Source: Rhizobium laguerreae (GTDB taxonomy: Bacteria > Pseudomonadota > Alphaproteobacteria > Rhizobiales > Rhizobiaceae). Taken from it: DNA of 64,000 bases. The notes beneath the pieces were generated by a model. The model was not told the DNA's origin and ran no database searches. It worked only from the letters and a program-made list of their open reading frames with translations. The position numbers and the translations under genes were made by a program. The stretch covers positions 186,001 through 250,000 of the forward strand of contig NZ_MRDM01000009.1 in the NCBI RefSeq assembly GCF_002008165.1, read 5' to 3'. Position 1 is the first letter of the stretch; each line of letters opens with the position of its first letter. This document shows positions 35,979-45,082 of the stretch, piece by piece.

Positions 35979-36986
35979 TCACAACCGCTTGGTCGACTCC
36001 CCGCGCACGAACTTCGGCGTCAGGATAAAATCCTGCGGGGGTGCTGCGGCAGCCTCCGGGCTTGCTATTCTTGCCAGGAGGCGCTGGGCCGCCAATTCCC
36101 CGAGCTTCTGCGCATCCTGCACGACCATGGTGATGCGAGGGGTGATGACATTGCTCCAGGGCACGTCGTCGACCATCGCCAGCGACACGTCGTCAGGGCA
36201 GCGGAAGCCCATCTCCTGCATCACCTGCAGTGCTGCGAGGCCGGTCATGTTGTTGGCTCCGATGATGGCGGTCGGCCGGTCGCGACGGGTCAAGAGGCGC
36301 ATCGCCTGCGCATGACCGCCGGTCCTGGTGTAGCCGCCTTCGACTACCAGCGAAGGGTCGATGTCCACGCCGGCGCCGGCCATTGTGTTGATGAAGCCCT
36401 TCAGGCGCTCGTCGGCGGTGTGCAGGCCACTCGGTCCGGAGATGAAGCCGATGCGCCTGTGACCGAGCTGCAGCAGATGTTCCGTCAGGATGGTGGTGGT
36501 TAGCGGGTTATCGGAGCCGACAAAATCGCGTTCGGCGCCTTCCAGCTTCTGGTCGAACATCACGATCGGAGTCTTGAAGTCGCGCAGGAAGGTGGCGTAC
36601 TCCTCGCCGCGCCCGTTTGCCGCCAGCGCAATGCCGGCGATCTTCTGCGCCTCCAGCCGCTCCAGCAGCGCCCGTTCGAGATCGGCCCTGCCGGAGGAGT
36701 CGGCGATCAGGACGAAATAACCGTGATCGAGCGCCTGGTGCTCGATCTCTCGACGGATGTCGCCGAAGAACATGTTGCCGAGATTGGCCGAAACGAAACC
36801 GATCAGCGAGCTGCGTCCGCGCGCCAGCGTCTGGGCCACCGGGTCGATGCGGTAACCGGTCGATTTTATCGCCTGCTGAATGCGGTCGAGCGTTTCGACG
36901 CCGACCCGCTTCGGGCTGTTGAGCGCGAGCGAGACGGTCGAGATGGAAACCCCCGCAAGGCGCGCTACGTCTCGTATCGTGGTCAT
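35979..36986 (-). CDS. LacI family transcriptional regulator, locus B
   Basis: The 335-residue product has a LacI helix-turn-helix at residues 1-50 (TTIRDVARLAGVSISTVSLA, then the hinge helix SPKRVGVETLDRIQQAIKST) and a periplasmic-binding-like sensor domain starting near IGFVSANLGNMFFGDIRREI. It diverges from the GH29 fucosidase operon. The same perfect palindrome lies in front of both, so it should repress the fucosidase and importer genes and itself until a sugar inducer binds. Confidence 0.92.
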   Translation of the reverse strand: MTTIRDVARLAGVSISTVSLALNSPKRVGVETLDRIQQAIKSTGYRIDPVAQTLARGRSSLIGFVSANLGNMFFGDIRREIEHQALDHGYFVLIADSSGRADLERALLERLEAQKIAGIALAANGRGEEYATFLRDFKTPIVMFDQKLEGAERDFVGSDNPLTTTILTEHLLQLGHRRIGFISGPSGLHTADERLKGFINTMAGAGVDIDPSLVVEGGYTRTGGHAQAMRLLTRRDRPTAIIGANNMTGLAALQVMQEMGFRCPDDVSLAMVDDVPWSNVITPRITMVVQDAQKLGELAAQRLLARIASPEAAAAPPQDFILTPKFVRGESTKRL

Positions 36987-36991
36987 GTTTG

Positions 36992-37005
36992 TCGAACCGG
37001 TTCTA
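36992..37005. promoter_or_regulatory. LacI-type operator upstream of the locus B regulator
   Basis: TCGAACCGGTTCTA contains the perfect 10-bp palindrome GAACCGGTTC (36994-37003) with the central CG pair typical of LacI operators. It lies six bases upstream of the lacI-type start, where it would block transcription or translation initiation. Confidence 0.75.
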
Positions 37006-37142
37006 ATGCTTTGTTATGTCCGATTTTGTCGGTGGACGCAACCTGCATGCTCCAAACTGGCTGGTTGCAAGGCTTGTCTTCCTGATCTTGCGATCGAAAA
37101 TTTCAGCTTGACAGGCGTCGGATCAGGTCGGATTATCACGTA

Positions 37143-37156
37143 CCGAACCGGTTCGA
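37143..37156. promoter_or_regulatory. LacI-type operator upstream of the fucosidase operon
   Basis: CCGAACCGGTTCGA carries the same GAACCGGTTC core (37145-37154) as the site before the lacI-type gene, here extended to a 12-bp perfect palindrome. It is 39 to 42 bases upstream of the GH29 start. Confidence 0.78.
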
Positions 37157-37195
37157 TATGATGTTGGACCGGAAAACAGGGAGGAGAAACCTGTG

Positions 37196-38515
37196 ATGAG
37201 TTCGGAACGCCAGCCGGAAAATCCGGCGTCGGGAGGGGCGGGCAAACACGCCTGGTTCAGCCACGATCGCCTGGGCATGTTCATTCATTGGGGCCTCTAT
37301 GCGCTGGGCGCCCGGCACGAGTGGTTGAAGAACCGGGAAGAGCTGACCGACGAGCATTACCAGCGCTATTTCGACAATTTCGATCCTGATCTCTACGATC
37401 CCAAGGAATGGGCTCGCCGGGCACGTCTCGCCGGCATGAAATATGTCGTGGTGACGACCAAGCATCACGAGGGTTTCTGCCTCTGGGACAGCAAGGTGAC
37501 GGACTACAAGGCGCCGAATACGCCCTGTGGCAAGGATCTGCTCACGCCGCTGGTCGACGCCTTCCGTGCCGAAGGGCTGAAGATCGGCTTCTACTATTCG
37601 CTGCTTGACTGGCACCATCCCGATTTCCCGATCGACGTTCACCATCCCTTGCGCAATCATCCGGACGCCAAGGCACTGAATGCCGGCCGTAACATCGCCA
37701 ACTACGCTGCCTATATGCGCGAACAGGTGCGCGAACTTCTGACCGGCTTCGGCCGCGTCGACATCATCTGGTTCGATTTCAGCTATCCGGGGCGCGAATA
37801 TCATGGCCTGCCCGGCAAGGGGCGCGGCGACTGGGAGAGCGAGCGGCTGGTCGATCTGGTGCGCGAGCTGCAGCCCGGCATCATCGTCAACAACCGCCTC
37901 GATCTGCCGCCTGGCACCCTGCCCGACGTAACGACACCGGAGCAATATACGCCGCGGGTCGCCCCCGCCATCGCCAGCCAGGGGGTGCTCTGGGAAGCCT
38001 GCCACACCTTCAGCGGTTCCTGGGGATATCACCGTGACGAGGATACCTGGAAGAGCCCGGAACAGATCATCCAGCTGCTCATCGATTCCGTCTCGCTCGG
38101 CGGTAACCTCCTGATGAATGTTGGCCCGACCGGCCGGGGCACGCTCGATGCGCGCGCCATCGCTGCGCTGGAGGTCTACCAGAACTGGATGGCCGTCAAC
38201 GGGCGCTCCATCTATGGGGCGGGGCCGTCCGACTATCCGGTGCCGGCCGGCTGCCGCTATACCCAGCGCGGCAACCGTCTTTATCTGCACGTCTACAATT
38301 GGCCTTATCGCCACATCCACATCGAAGGTCTCGCCGACAGGATCGCCTATGCGCAGTTCCTGCATGACGCCAGCGAAGTGCGCTGGCTCAGCCAGACGAA
38401 GGAAGTGGATTCCAACATCGGCGTGATGGTGCCGGAAGGCATGATCACGCTCGAACTGCCGGTCCGGCAACCTGACGTTACCGTCCCGGTGATCGAGATC
38501 GTCCTCAAGGCGTGA
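37196..38515 (+). CDS. GH29 alpha-L-fucosidase
   Basis: The 439-residue product matches family 29: FSHDRLGMFIHWGLYALGAR, VVVTTKHHEGFCLWDSKVTD, YYSLLDWHHPDFP and the nucleophile block DIIWFDFSYPG with Asp near residue 194. NLLMNVGPTGRG and a C-terminal beta domain follow. It releases L-fucose from oligosaccharides. There is no signal peptide, so it acts on imported sugars. GTG 37193 directly precedes ATG 37196 and both fit the GGAGG site. It heads the locus B operon and is preceded by the LacI-type operator. Confidence 0.93.
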   Translation: MSSERQPENPASGGAGKHAWFSHDRLGMFIHWGLYALGARHEWLKNREELTDEHYQRYFDNFDPDLYDPKEWARRARLAGMKYVVVTTKHHEGFCLWDSKVTDYKAPNTPCGKDLLTPLVDAFRAEGLKIGFYYSLLDWHHPDFPIDVHHPLRNHPDAKALNAGRNIANYAAYMREQVRELLTGFGRVDIIWFDFSYPGREYHGLPGKGRGDWESERLVDLVRELQPGIIVNNRLDLPPGTLPDVTTPEQYTPRVAPAIASQGVLWEACHTFSGSWGYHRDEDTWKSPEQIIQLLIDSVSLGGNLLMNVGPTGRGTLDARAIAALEVYQNWMAVNGRSIYGAGPSDYPVPAGCRYTQRGNRLYLHVYNWPYRHIHIEGLADRIAYAQFLHDASEVRWLSQTKEVDSNIGVMVPEGMITLELPVRQPDVTVPVIEIVLKA

Positions 38516-38564
38516 GCTCGATCGCACCGCGTGTCCTTTGCGTTCATGGAGGGAGGAGAAACCC

Positions 38565-39788
38565 ATGAAGGTTCTGAAGAAAACGCTTTTGCTTGCCGCT
38601 ATCGGCAGCAGTCTTTTTGCCACAGCCGCATCGGCCGAGCAGGTCAATCTGACCTGGCAGATGTGGACCGGCTCCGAAACCGACACCAAGAGTTGGCAGC
38701 ACCTGGCAGAGATGGTGACCGCCAAGTATCCCGACATCAAGGTGACGCTGACGACGACGGGCTGGGTCGACTATTGGACGCGGCTGCCGGTGCTGGCGGC
38801 ATCGGGACAGCTCGCCGACATCGTTTCCATGCAGTCGCTGCGCATGCCGAACTTCTATTCGCTGCTCGAGCCGCTGAATGACCGGATCGAGGCCGATAAG
38901 TTCGACGTCGGTGCCTTCACCCCCTCGATCATCGGAGGCATGTCCGTCGACAAGCAGCTCTACGGTCTGCCTTACGACGTTGGTCCGTGGGTCATCTATT
39001 ATAACCAGGACGCGCTCGAAGCCGCCGGCGTTCCGCTGCCGAAGCCGGGCTGGACGCTTGCCGAGTTCACCGATGCCGCCAAGAAGCTGACGAAGGACGG
39101 CAAGTATGGCTTCGGCATCACCCCGACGAACTATTCGGTCCTGGCCGCGGCCTGGGGCGATAAATACGTCAACGACGCCGGCGAGCTTGACTTGACCAGT
39201 GCGAGCGCAGTTGCTGCCGCCGACAGGCTGATCGGCTTTGCAGCCAAGGATAAGATCGCGCCGCTGGTTCCATCAGGTGGCGCGAATCCCGGTGATGTCG
39301 TCCAGGGCCGGTTCAATTCGGGTAACGTCGCCATGTATATCGACGGCCCCTGGTCGATCATCGGCATGAAGGGCCAGGCCAAGTTCAAAATCGGCCTCAC
39401 CACCCTGCCGCGCGAAGAGGGCGAACTTTCGGCCGTGACCGCAGGCTCCGGCTTCGGTATTTCCACGACGAGCAAGAACAAGGACGCGGCCTGGAAGGCG
39501 ATCCAGGTGCTGACCAGCCCGGAAGCCTTGTCCTATCTCGCGGAACAGGGCCGTGCCTTGCCGGCGCGCACTGCGTCGCAATCCGCCTGGTACAAGGTGG
39601 CGGCCAAGGACATCACCAACGGCGGCGAGGCCATCGACTATTCCCTGGCGCACTCCGTGCCTTACGTGATCACCAACAACTGGGCAGCGGTGGAAAATCT
39701 CTTCAACCAGTATTTCCCGCCGGCTTTCGCCGGTAGCGTCGACGCCAAGCAGACGATGGAGTCCATCCAGAGCCTCGCGCAGCAATAG
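38565..39788 (+). CDS. ABC transporter sugar-binding protein, locus B
   Basis: The 407-residue product is a family 1 solute-binding protein with a clear signal peptide (LLLAAIGSSLFATAASA-EQV) and LTWQMWTGSETDTKSWQHLA at its mature start. It would deliver a fucose-containing oligosaccharide to the two permeases encoded downstream. GGAGGAGAAACCC before ATG 38565 fixes the start; the frame opens nine codons earlier. It follows the fucosidase gene by 49 bases. The hairpin after its stop may protect this part of the mRNA. Confidence 0.9.
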   Translation: MKVLKKTLLLAAIGSSLFATAASAEQVNLTWQMWTGSETDTKSWQHLAEMVTAKYPDIKVTLTTTGWVDYWTRLPVLAASGQLADIVSMQSLRMPNFYSLLEPLNDRIEADKFDVGAFTPSIIGGMSVDKQLYGLPYDVGPWVIYYNQDALEAAGVPLPKPGWTLAEFTDAAKKLTKDGKYGFGITPTNYSVLAAAWGDKYVNDAGELDLTSASAVAAADRLIGFAAKDKIAPLVPSGGANPGDVVQGRFNSGNVAMYIDGPWSIIGMKGQAKFKIGLTTLPREEGELSAVTAGSGFGISTTSKNKDAAWKAIQVLTSPEALSYLAEQGRALPARTASQSAWYKVAAKDITNGGEAIDYSLAHSVPYVITNNWAAVENLFNQYFPPAFAGSVDAKQTMESIQSLAQQ

Positions 39789-39793
39789 AGCCA

Positions 39794-39813
39794 GCGCGTC
39801 CGGCAGGACGCGC
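39794..39813 (+). terminator. Hairpin after the locus B binding-protein gene
   Basis: GCGCGTCC (39794-39801) pairs perfectly with GGACGCGC (39806-39813) over a 4-base loop, followed by CTTGCTTTG. It is a weak terminator or mRNA-stabilising stem that would raise binding-protein over permease expression. Confidence 0.6.
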
Positions 39814-39917
39814 CTTGCTTTGAAATCTGCGTCTGATCCTTTCGGAAAATCCATTCCGATCTTCGGGTCATGCGCCAGCTCTCGCTGCGGCAGGACCAGC
39901 CGCGCATGGAGGAAGAC

Positions 39918-40844
39918 ATGTCGCAAAGCGCTGTTGCCGAAGTTCCCTTGCAACCCGGTCAACCACGGCGCTTCCTGAAGCCGGAGACGCAGACAGCCAT
40001 GCTGTTCCTGCTGCCGAGCTTCCTCGGCTTCATGGTCTTCATGGCCTTGCCGATTGTGGCGTCGCTGGCGCTCAGCTTTACCAACTGGCAGCTGATCTCG
40101 ACGCCATCCTTCGTCGGCTTTCAGAATTACATCAGGCTCTTCACTGTCGATCCGGCCTTCTACACCGTATTGAGCAACACGCTGTTCTTTGCCGTCGAGT
40201 ATCTGGCGCTGAATATCATCGTCTCGCTGACGCTCGCGGTCTGGATATCGAGCCTGAAGCGCGGCAAGGCGATCTTCCGGGTGATCTTCTTCCTGCCGAC
40301 CTTTACACCGACCATCGCGGCGTCGGTGGTGTGGTTGCTGATCTTCACGCCGGACGGCCTGGCCGACACCATTATCCGCGCGCTCGGCCTCGGCCTGCCG
40401 AATTTCCTGCTGAGCTCGACTTGGGCCATGCAGGCGGTCGTGCTTGTCACCTTGTGGGCAAATGTTGGCTATAATGTCGTGATGTTCAACGCCGCCCTCG
40501 ACCTGGTGCCGAAGCACTATCTCGAGGCGGCGACGATCGACGGCGCCAACGCCTGGCAGCGCTTCTGGCGCATCCGCCTGCCGCTCATCTCGCCGACCAT
40601 CTTCTTTGGCACTGTTATGACGGCGATTACCTCGCTGCAGGTCTTCGACGAGATATTTGCCATGACGCGCGGCGGCCCGGGCTCGGCGACGGCCACGCTC
40701 GGTTTCGCCATCTACCAGAAAGGCTTCTCCAACTTCCAGATGGGCTATGCCTCCGCATTGGCCTGGGTGATGTTCGTCATGATCATGGCGCTCACCATCC
40801 TGCAATTCCACATGCAGCGCAAATGGGTGCACTATGACGATTGA
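39918..40844 (+). CDS. ABC transporter permease, MalF type, locus B
   Basis: The 308-residue product has six membrane segments and the EAA loop EAATIDGANAWQRFWRIRLP near residue 215. It is the first permease of the locus B importer. GGAGGAAGAC before ATG 39918 supports this start; the frame opens at 39870 without a site. The next permease gene overlaps it by 11 bases. Confidence 0.92.
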   Translation: MSQSAVAEVPLQPGQPRRFLKPETQTAMLFLLPSFLGFMVFMALPIVASLALSFTNWQLISTPSFVGFQNYIRLFTVDPAFYTVLSNTLFFAVEYLALNIIVSLTLAVWISSLKRGKAIFRVIFFLPTFTPTIAASVVWLLIFTPDGLADTIIRALGLGLPNFLLSSTWAMQAVVLVTLWANVGYNVVMFNAALDLVPKHYLEAATIDGANAWQRFWRIRLPLISPTIFFGTVMTAITSLQVFDEIFAMTRGGPGSATATLGFAIYQKGFSNFQMGYASALAWVMFVMIMALTILQFHMQRKWVHYDD

Positions 40845-41718
40845 TCAGACCTCGCGGCATCCGCATTCCGTGTCCCAGCGTCGTCACCGCATATTGCGGC
40901 GCGTCGGCACCTTCGTCAGCTACACGGCACTTTCGCTGATCGCGCTGCTTTTCCTCTTCCCCTTCTTCTGGATGGTGTCGAACGCGGTGCGCTCCAATGC
41001 CGAGGTGATGGCTGTGCCGGTCCGCATCTTCCCTGAGGAGTATCATTGGGGAACATTCGTCGAAGCCCTGGTTTCCCTGCCATTTGGAACCTTCCTGTTG
41101 AATTCCTTCGTGGTCGCCTGTGGCGTTACGGCGATCGTGATTGCAGTCTCCTGCCTGTCTGCCTACGCCTTCGCCCGGCTGAGATTTCCCGGACGGGAGG
41201 GGCTTCTGCTTACCTATCTCAGCACGCTGATGATCCCGCAGGTGATGTTGGTCATCCCGCTCTTCCTCGTCGTCAGCAAGCTCGGCTGGATCAACACCTA
41301 TCACGGCATGATCCTGCCGGTCGCCTTCAGCTCCTTCGGCACCTTTCTGCTGCGGCAGTTCATCCTCGGCATTCCCAAGGATCTCGACGAGGCGGCGATG
41401 ATGGACGGGGCTTCGCGCCTGCGCATCCTGGTCACGGTCATCGTTCCACTTGCCATGCCGGCCATCGGCCTGCTGGCGCTGTTCACCTTCATCGCGCAGT
41501 GGAAGAGTTTCCTCTGGCCGCTGATCGCCACCAGCGGCGTCGAAATGGCCACGCTGCCGCTCGGGCTCACCCTGTTCCAGACACAGCAGGGCACAGCGTG
41601 GAATTACATCATGGCCGGTGCGACGATCTCCATGGTGCCCGGCGTCATCCTGGCCATCGTGTTGCAGAGGGTGATCTACAAGGGCATCACCGTCAGCTCC
41701 GGCTTTGGTGGGCGCTAA
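40834..41718 (+). CDS. ABC transporter permease, MalG type, locus B
   Basis: The 294-residue product has six membrane segments and the EAA loop EAAMMDGASRLRILVTVIVP near residue 190. It is the second permease subunit of locus B. No ATPase gene follows, so the importer must use an ATPase encoded elsewhere, perhaps one of the two UgpC-type ATPases of loci A and C. A hairpin follows the stop. Confidence 0.92.
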   Translation: MTIDQTSRHPHSVSQRRHRILRRVGTFVSYTALSLIALLFLFPFFWMVSNAVRSNAEVMAVPVRIFPEEYHWGTFVEALVSLPFGTFLLNSFVVACGVTAIVIAVSCLSAYAFARLRFPGREGLLLTYLSTLMIPQVMLVIPLFLVVSKLGWINTYHGMILPVAFSSFGTFLLRQFILGIPKDLDEAAMMDGASRLRILVTVIVPLAMPAIGLLALFTFIAQWKSFLWPLIATSGVEMATLPLGLTLFQTQQGTAWNYIMAGATISMVPGVILAIVLQRVIYKGITVSSGFGGR

Positions 41719-41740
41719 TCTTCATAAGAACAAAGATTTA

Positions 41741-41772
41741 AGCGCATCGCATCAAGTTTGCTGTGATGCGCT
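41741..41772 (+). terminator. Hairpin after the locus B operon
   Basis: AGCGCATC (41741-41748) pairs with GATGCGCT (41765-41772) around a 16-base loop. A long U-run is missing, so it may be a factor-assisted or weak terminator. Confidence 0.4.
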
Positions 41773-41916
41773 TCAAGTCCGGTCTATCGCCGCCGAAGAA
41801 GGTTCTCGTGCCGCCGCAACCATATCCCCGCGGTTAACTTTTGCTCCTGGCCGAAAAGTAAAATTTAACCAAAATTTGAAATAACCCCTTCATATTCGAA
41901 TTGCGCAGGGGAATTC

Positions 41917-42846
41917 ATGAAAACGGCTACGCTTGCATCCATCGCCTTGGCGATATCGATCTCTGCTGCCCATGCCCAGACGATCGGTGTTTCGATGTCC
42001 GATCTCGACAAATTCAGAACGGCACTTCTGAACGGCGTCGTCTCGCATGGACAGACGATATCGGGCCTCAAGCTCGTCACCGAAAGCGCCAAGGGCGACA
42101 ACGAGCTCCAGAAGCAGCAGGTGCAGAAGCTCATTGCCGACAAGGTCGACGCCATCATCCTTGCAGTTTCCGATGGCGATCTCGGGCCGCAAATGACCAA
42201 GATGGCGGCAGATGCCGGTATTCCGCTGGTCTACATCAACAATGTTCCTTCCAACCTACTGGACCTGCCGGATAATCAGGTAGTGGTCGCCTCCAACGAG
42301 AAGGAATCCGGAACGTTGGAGACCAAGCAGGTCTGCGCGCTCCTCAAAGGCAAAGGCCGTGTCGTCGTGCTGATGGGCGAACCCTTCCACGCGGCCGCCC
42401 GCGCCCGCACCCAGGACATCTCCGACGTCATCGCCACCCCGGATTGCAAGGGTCTTCAGATCGTCGAGCGGCAGGCGGCCTATTGGTCGAGCGATTATGC
42501 CGATCAGCAGATGCAGGAATGGCTGTCGGCCGGCGTCAAGTTCGACGCGGTCATCGCCAATAATGACGAGATGGCGCTCGGCGCGATCCGGGCCATGAAG
42601 AAGAACAATATCCCGATGAAGGACGTCGTCGTCGCCGGCGTCGACGCGACCGATGACGCGCTCGCCGCGATGGTGGCCGGCGATCTCGACGTGACCATTC
42701 TCCAGAGCGCCGTCGGACAGGGTGCTGCCGCTGTCGACGCTGCCGTCAAGCTGATCCGGAAAGAGAAGGTGCCGCGCGAAAACAACGTTCCCTTCGAACT
42801 CGTCACACCTGAGAACATTGCCACCTATCTGCCGAAGAGCCAGTGA
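41917..42846 (+). CDS. Ribose-type periplasmic sugar-binding protein, chemoreceptor-linked
   Basis: The 309-residue product is a type I periplasmic binding protein with a signal peptide ending AHA-Q and the pattern [54 protein letters not shown]. It resembles ribose/xylose-type binding proteins. No permease or ATPase gene is next to it. A methyl-accepting chemotaxis gene follows after 16 bases on the same strand, so it may be a ligand carrier for chemotaxis. Its leader contains an inverted repeat (ACTTTT/AAAAGT, 41837-41859) of unknown role. Confidence 0.88.
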   Translation: MKTATLASIALAISISAAHAQTIGVSMSDLDKFRTALLNGVVSHGQTISGLKLVTESAKGDNELQKQQVQKLIADKVDAIILAVSDGDLGPQMTKMAADAGIPLVYINNVPSNLLDLPDNQVVVASNEKESGTLETKQVCALLKGKGRVVVLMGEPFHAAARARTQDISDVIATPDCKGLQIVERQAAYWSSDYADQQMQEWLSAGVKFDAVIANNDEMALGAIRAMKKNNIPMKDVVVAGVDATDDALAAMVAGDLDVTILQSAVGQGAAAVDAAVKLIRKEKVPRENNVPFELVTPENIATYLPKSQ

Positions 42847-42862
42847 GCATAAGAGGACTATG

Positions 42863-45007
42863 ATGTTGCATTTCTGGAATAAATTCGGCATTCGCGCACA
42901 GATCACCTCCGGCTTCGTGCCATTGATCCTGTTGATGAGCCTGCTCACGGTCAGCGCGATCTCGGGCATGAACGGGCTCGCCTCGATCTTCTCGTCCTAT
43001 CGCGCCACGGCCGGCCAAAGTCTCGCCATCTCGGACTACAGCGACCAGCTGAACGAGATTCAGATGTCGGCGGAAGCCTTTCGCTCCACGCCGACGCAGG
43101 ATGTCGTCGATCGCTTCCGCGCCGGCGTGAAAGCGTTCGACGCCGACGACCCGCGTTTTGCCGGCAACAAGGACCTGCAGTCCGGCCTTGCTGCGATCCG
43201 CCAGGACATCGCCACCTATGGCAAGGCTTTCGAAGAAATCGTTGCGCTGCAGGCCAGGCGTGATGCCTTGATCTCCAAGGTCACCGAATTCGGCCCCTGG
43301 ACCAGTATCGCGCTCAACGACGTCGTGCGCAGCGCCTGGCGCCAGAACGATGTGGCCCTGCTGCAGATGACGGCGGCGACACTGGAGGCCCTGAACCGCA
43401 GCCTCTATTTCTCCGAACGCTTCGTGCATTCCGATGATTTTGCGGCCTATGACACGGCGCAGGCGGCACTCGCCGAAGCGGTCGCGCTCAACGAAGCCGC
43501 CGCCAAGGCCGCAAAGAACGAGCTGCAGAAGAAGCGCCTGATGGGCGCCGGCCAGCTCATGCAGAACTACACCGCTCGTCTCGTCGACATGAAGGACGTG
43601 CTGCAGGCCTCGGGCAATATCCGCCAGACGCAGCTCAGCGTGCTTGCACCGAAAATCTCAGGCGGCTTCAAGGATCTGCAGGCAACTGTTACCGGTGCGC
43701 AGAAGACCCTGGACGGTTCGGTGGATGCAACGGTTGCCTCCGCGACCAGCGCGACGCTCGTCATCAGCGGCCTGCTGATCGTCATCGGCCTCGTCCTTTC
43801 CTATTTCGTCGGCCGATTGATTTCCTCGGCGGTGCGCAACATGGCCCAGTCCATGGAGCAGCTTGCCCGTGGTGAGGAAGGGATAGCGATAACCGGCGTC
43901 GAGCACCGCCACGAACTGGGGGCCATGGCGCGTTCGCTGAAGGTTTTCCAGGAAACGGGGCGCGCCAAGTTGATCGCCGAAGCCAATGCCGAACGCGCCC
44001 GCCTGGCGGCCGAAGAAGAGCGGCTCCGGCAGGAAGCCGAGCGGCTCAGCGATGCGCAGGTGATGGAGCACGCGTTCCGCCAGATCTCAGTCGGGCTGGA
44101 CGCACTCTCGAAGGGCGATCTCACCGTTCGCGTCGGCGAAGTCGACCACCGCTATGTTAGGATCCGGGATCATTTCAACAATTCTGTCGCGAGCCTCGAA
44201 GAGGCGGTCGACTCCGTCATTCGCGCGGTCGCCACCATCCGCTCCGGCCTTGCGGAAATCTCCACCGCCTCCAACGATCTCGCCCGCCGCACCGAGCAGC
44301 AGGCAGCCTCGCTGGAGGAGACCGTCGCGGCGCTGGGTGAAGTGACCCGCGGCGTCAATGGAACGGCGGAGGGCGCAAGCCGTGCCCAGGGTGTCGTGGC
44401 AACCGCGCGTACCAATGCGGAAGAGGGCGGCGAGATCGTTGCCCGCGCCATCGATGCGATGACGGAAATTCAAAATTCGTCGTCCAAGATCGGCAACATC
44501 ATCAGCGTCATCGACGAGATCGCCTTCCAGACCAACCTGCTGGCGCTGAATGCCGGCGTGGAAGCGGCCCGCGCCGGCGAGGCGGGCAAGGGTTTTGCCG
44601 TCGTCGCCCAGGAAGTCCGCGAGCTCGCCCAGCGCTCCGCCAACGCGGCAAGGGAGATCAAGCAGCTGATCTCCACCTCCTCGGCGCAGGTCAAGACCGG
44701 TGTCCAGCTGGTGGGCGAATCCGGCCTCTCGCTCGAACAGATCGTCGAGCAGGTCACCGCCATGAATGCGACCGTGGCCGAGATCGCCGTTGCCGCCCGC
44801 GAGCAGGCGACAAGCCTGCGCGAGGTCTCGGCTGCCGGCGACCAGATGGACAAGGTGACGCAGCAGAACGCCGCGATGGTCGAAGAGACGACGGCGGCCG
44901 CCCAGAGCCTGACTCATGAAACCGAAAGCCTTGCCGAATTGCTGCGGCGGTTCAGAACGGGCAGCGGCCGGGCATCGGAACATCGCCACTACGCAATGGC
45001 ATCCTGA
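42863..45007 (+). CDS. Methyl-accepting chemotaxis protein
   Basis: The 714-residue product has a membrane segment at ~12-33, a helical periplasmic sensor region of about 260 residues, a second membrane segment near 295-318, HAMP domains near 320-370 and 400-450, and a methyl-accepting signalling domain to ~700. The hairpin tip [20 protein letters not shown] is the CheA/CheW contact. No C-terminal CheR-binding pentapeptide is visible. I chose ATG 42863 for spacing from AGAGG; ATG 42860 is possible. It is cotranscribed with the binding-protein gene upstream, which probably presents the ligand. Confidence 0.93.
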   Translation: MLHFWNKFGIRAQITSGFVPLILLMSLLTVSAISGMNGLASIFSSYRATAGQSLAISDYSDQLNEIQMSAEAFRSTPTQDVVDRFRAGVKAFDADDPRFAGNKDLQSGLAAIRQDIATYGKAFEEIVALQARRDALISKVTEFGPWTSIALNDVVRSAWRQNDVALLQMTAATLEALNRSLYFSERFVHSDDFAAYDTAQAALAEAVALNEAAAKAAKNELQKKRLMGAGQLMQNYTARLVDMKDVLQASGNIRQTQLSVLAPKISGGFKDLQATVTGAQKTLDGSVDATVASATSATLVISGLLIVIGLVLSYFVGRLISSAVRNMAQSMEQLARGEEGIAITGVEHRHELGAMARSLKVFQETGRAKLIAEANAERARLAAEEERLRQEAERLSDAQVMEHAFRQISVGLDALSKGDLTVRVGEVDHRYVRIRDHFNNSVASLEEAVDSVIRAVATIRSGLAEISTASNDLARRTEQQAASLEETVAALGEVTRGVNGTAEGASRAQGVVATARTNAEEGGEIVARAIDAMTEIQNSSSKIGNIISVIDEIAFQTNLLALNAGVEAARAGEAGKGFAVVAQEVRELAQRSANAAREIKQLISTSSAQVKTGVQLVGESGLSLEQIVEQVTAMNATVAEIAVAAREQATSLREVSAAGDQMDKVTQQNAAMVEETTAAAQSLTHETESLAELLRRFRTGSGRASEHRHYAMAS

Positions 45008-45028
45008 CGTCCTGTCGATGCAGCCAGG

Positions 45029-45057
45029 AAAACGCCGCCGCCTCGAAAGGGCGGCGG
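45029..45057 (-). terminator. Intrinsic terminator of the DUF3422 gene
   Basis: CCGCCGCC (45035-45042) pairs with GGCGGCGG (45050-45057) around a 7-base loop. On the minus strand it is followed by CGTTTTCC, so it ends the DUF3422 transcript. It lies between convergent genes and may also act on the chemoreceptor transcript. Confidence 0.7.
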
Positions 45058-45082
45058 TGAGCGATCATCGGCCGGCGTCACC

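Noticed and set aside
41832..41870. GGTTAA...TTAACC and ACTTTT...AAAAGT repeats as an operator of the binding-protein/chemoreceptor unit
   Set aside because: The arms are short and AT-rich with uneven spacing and no second copy was found, so I mention it only as a leader feature.
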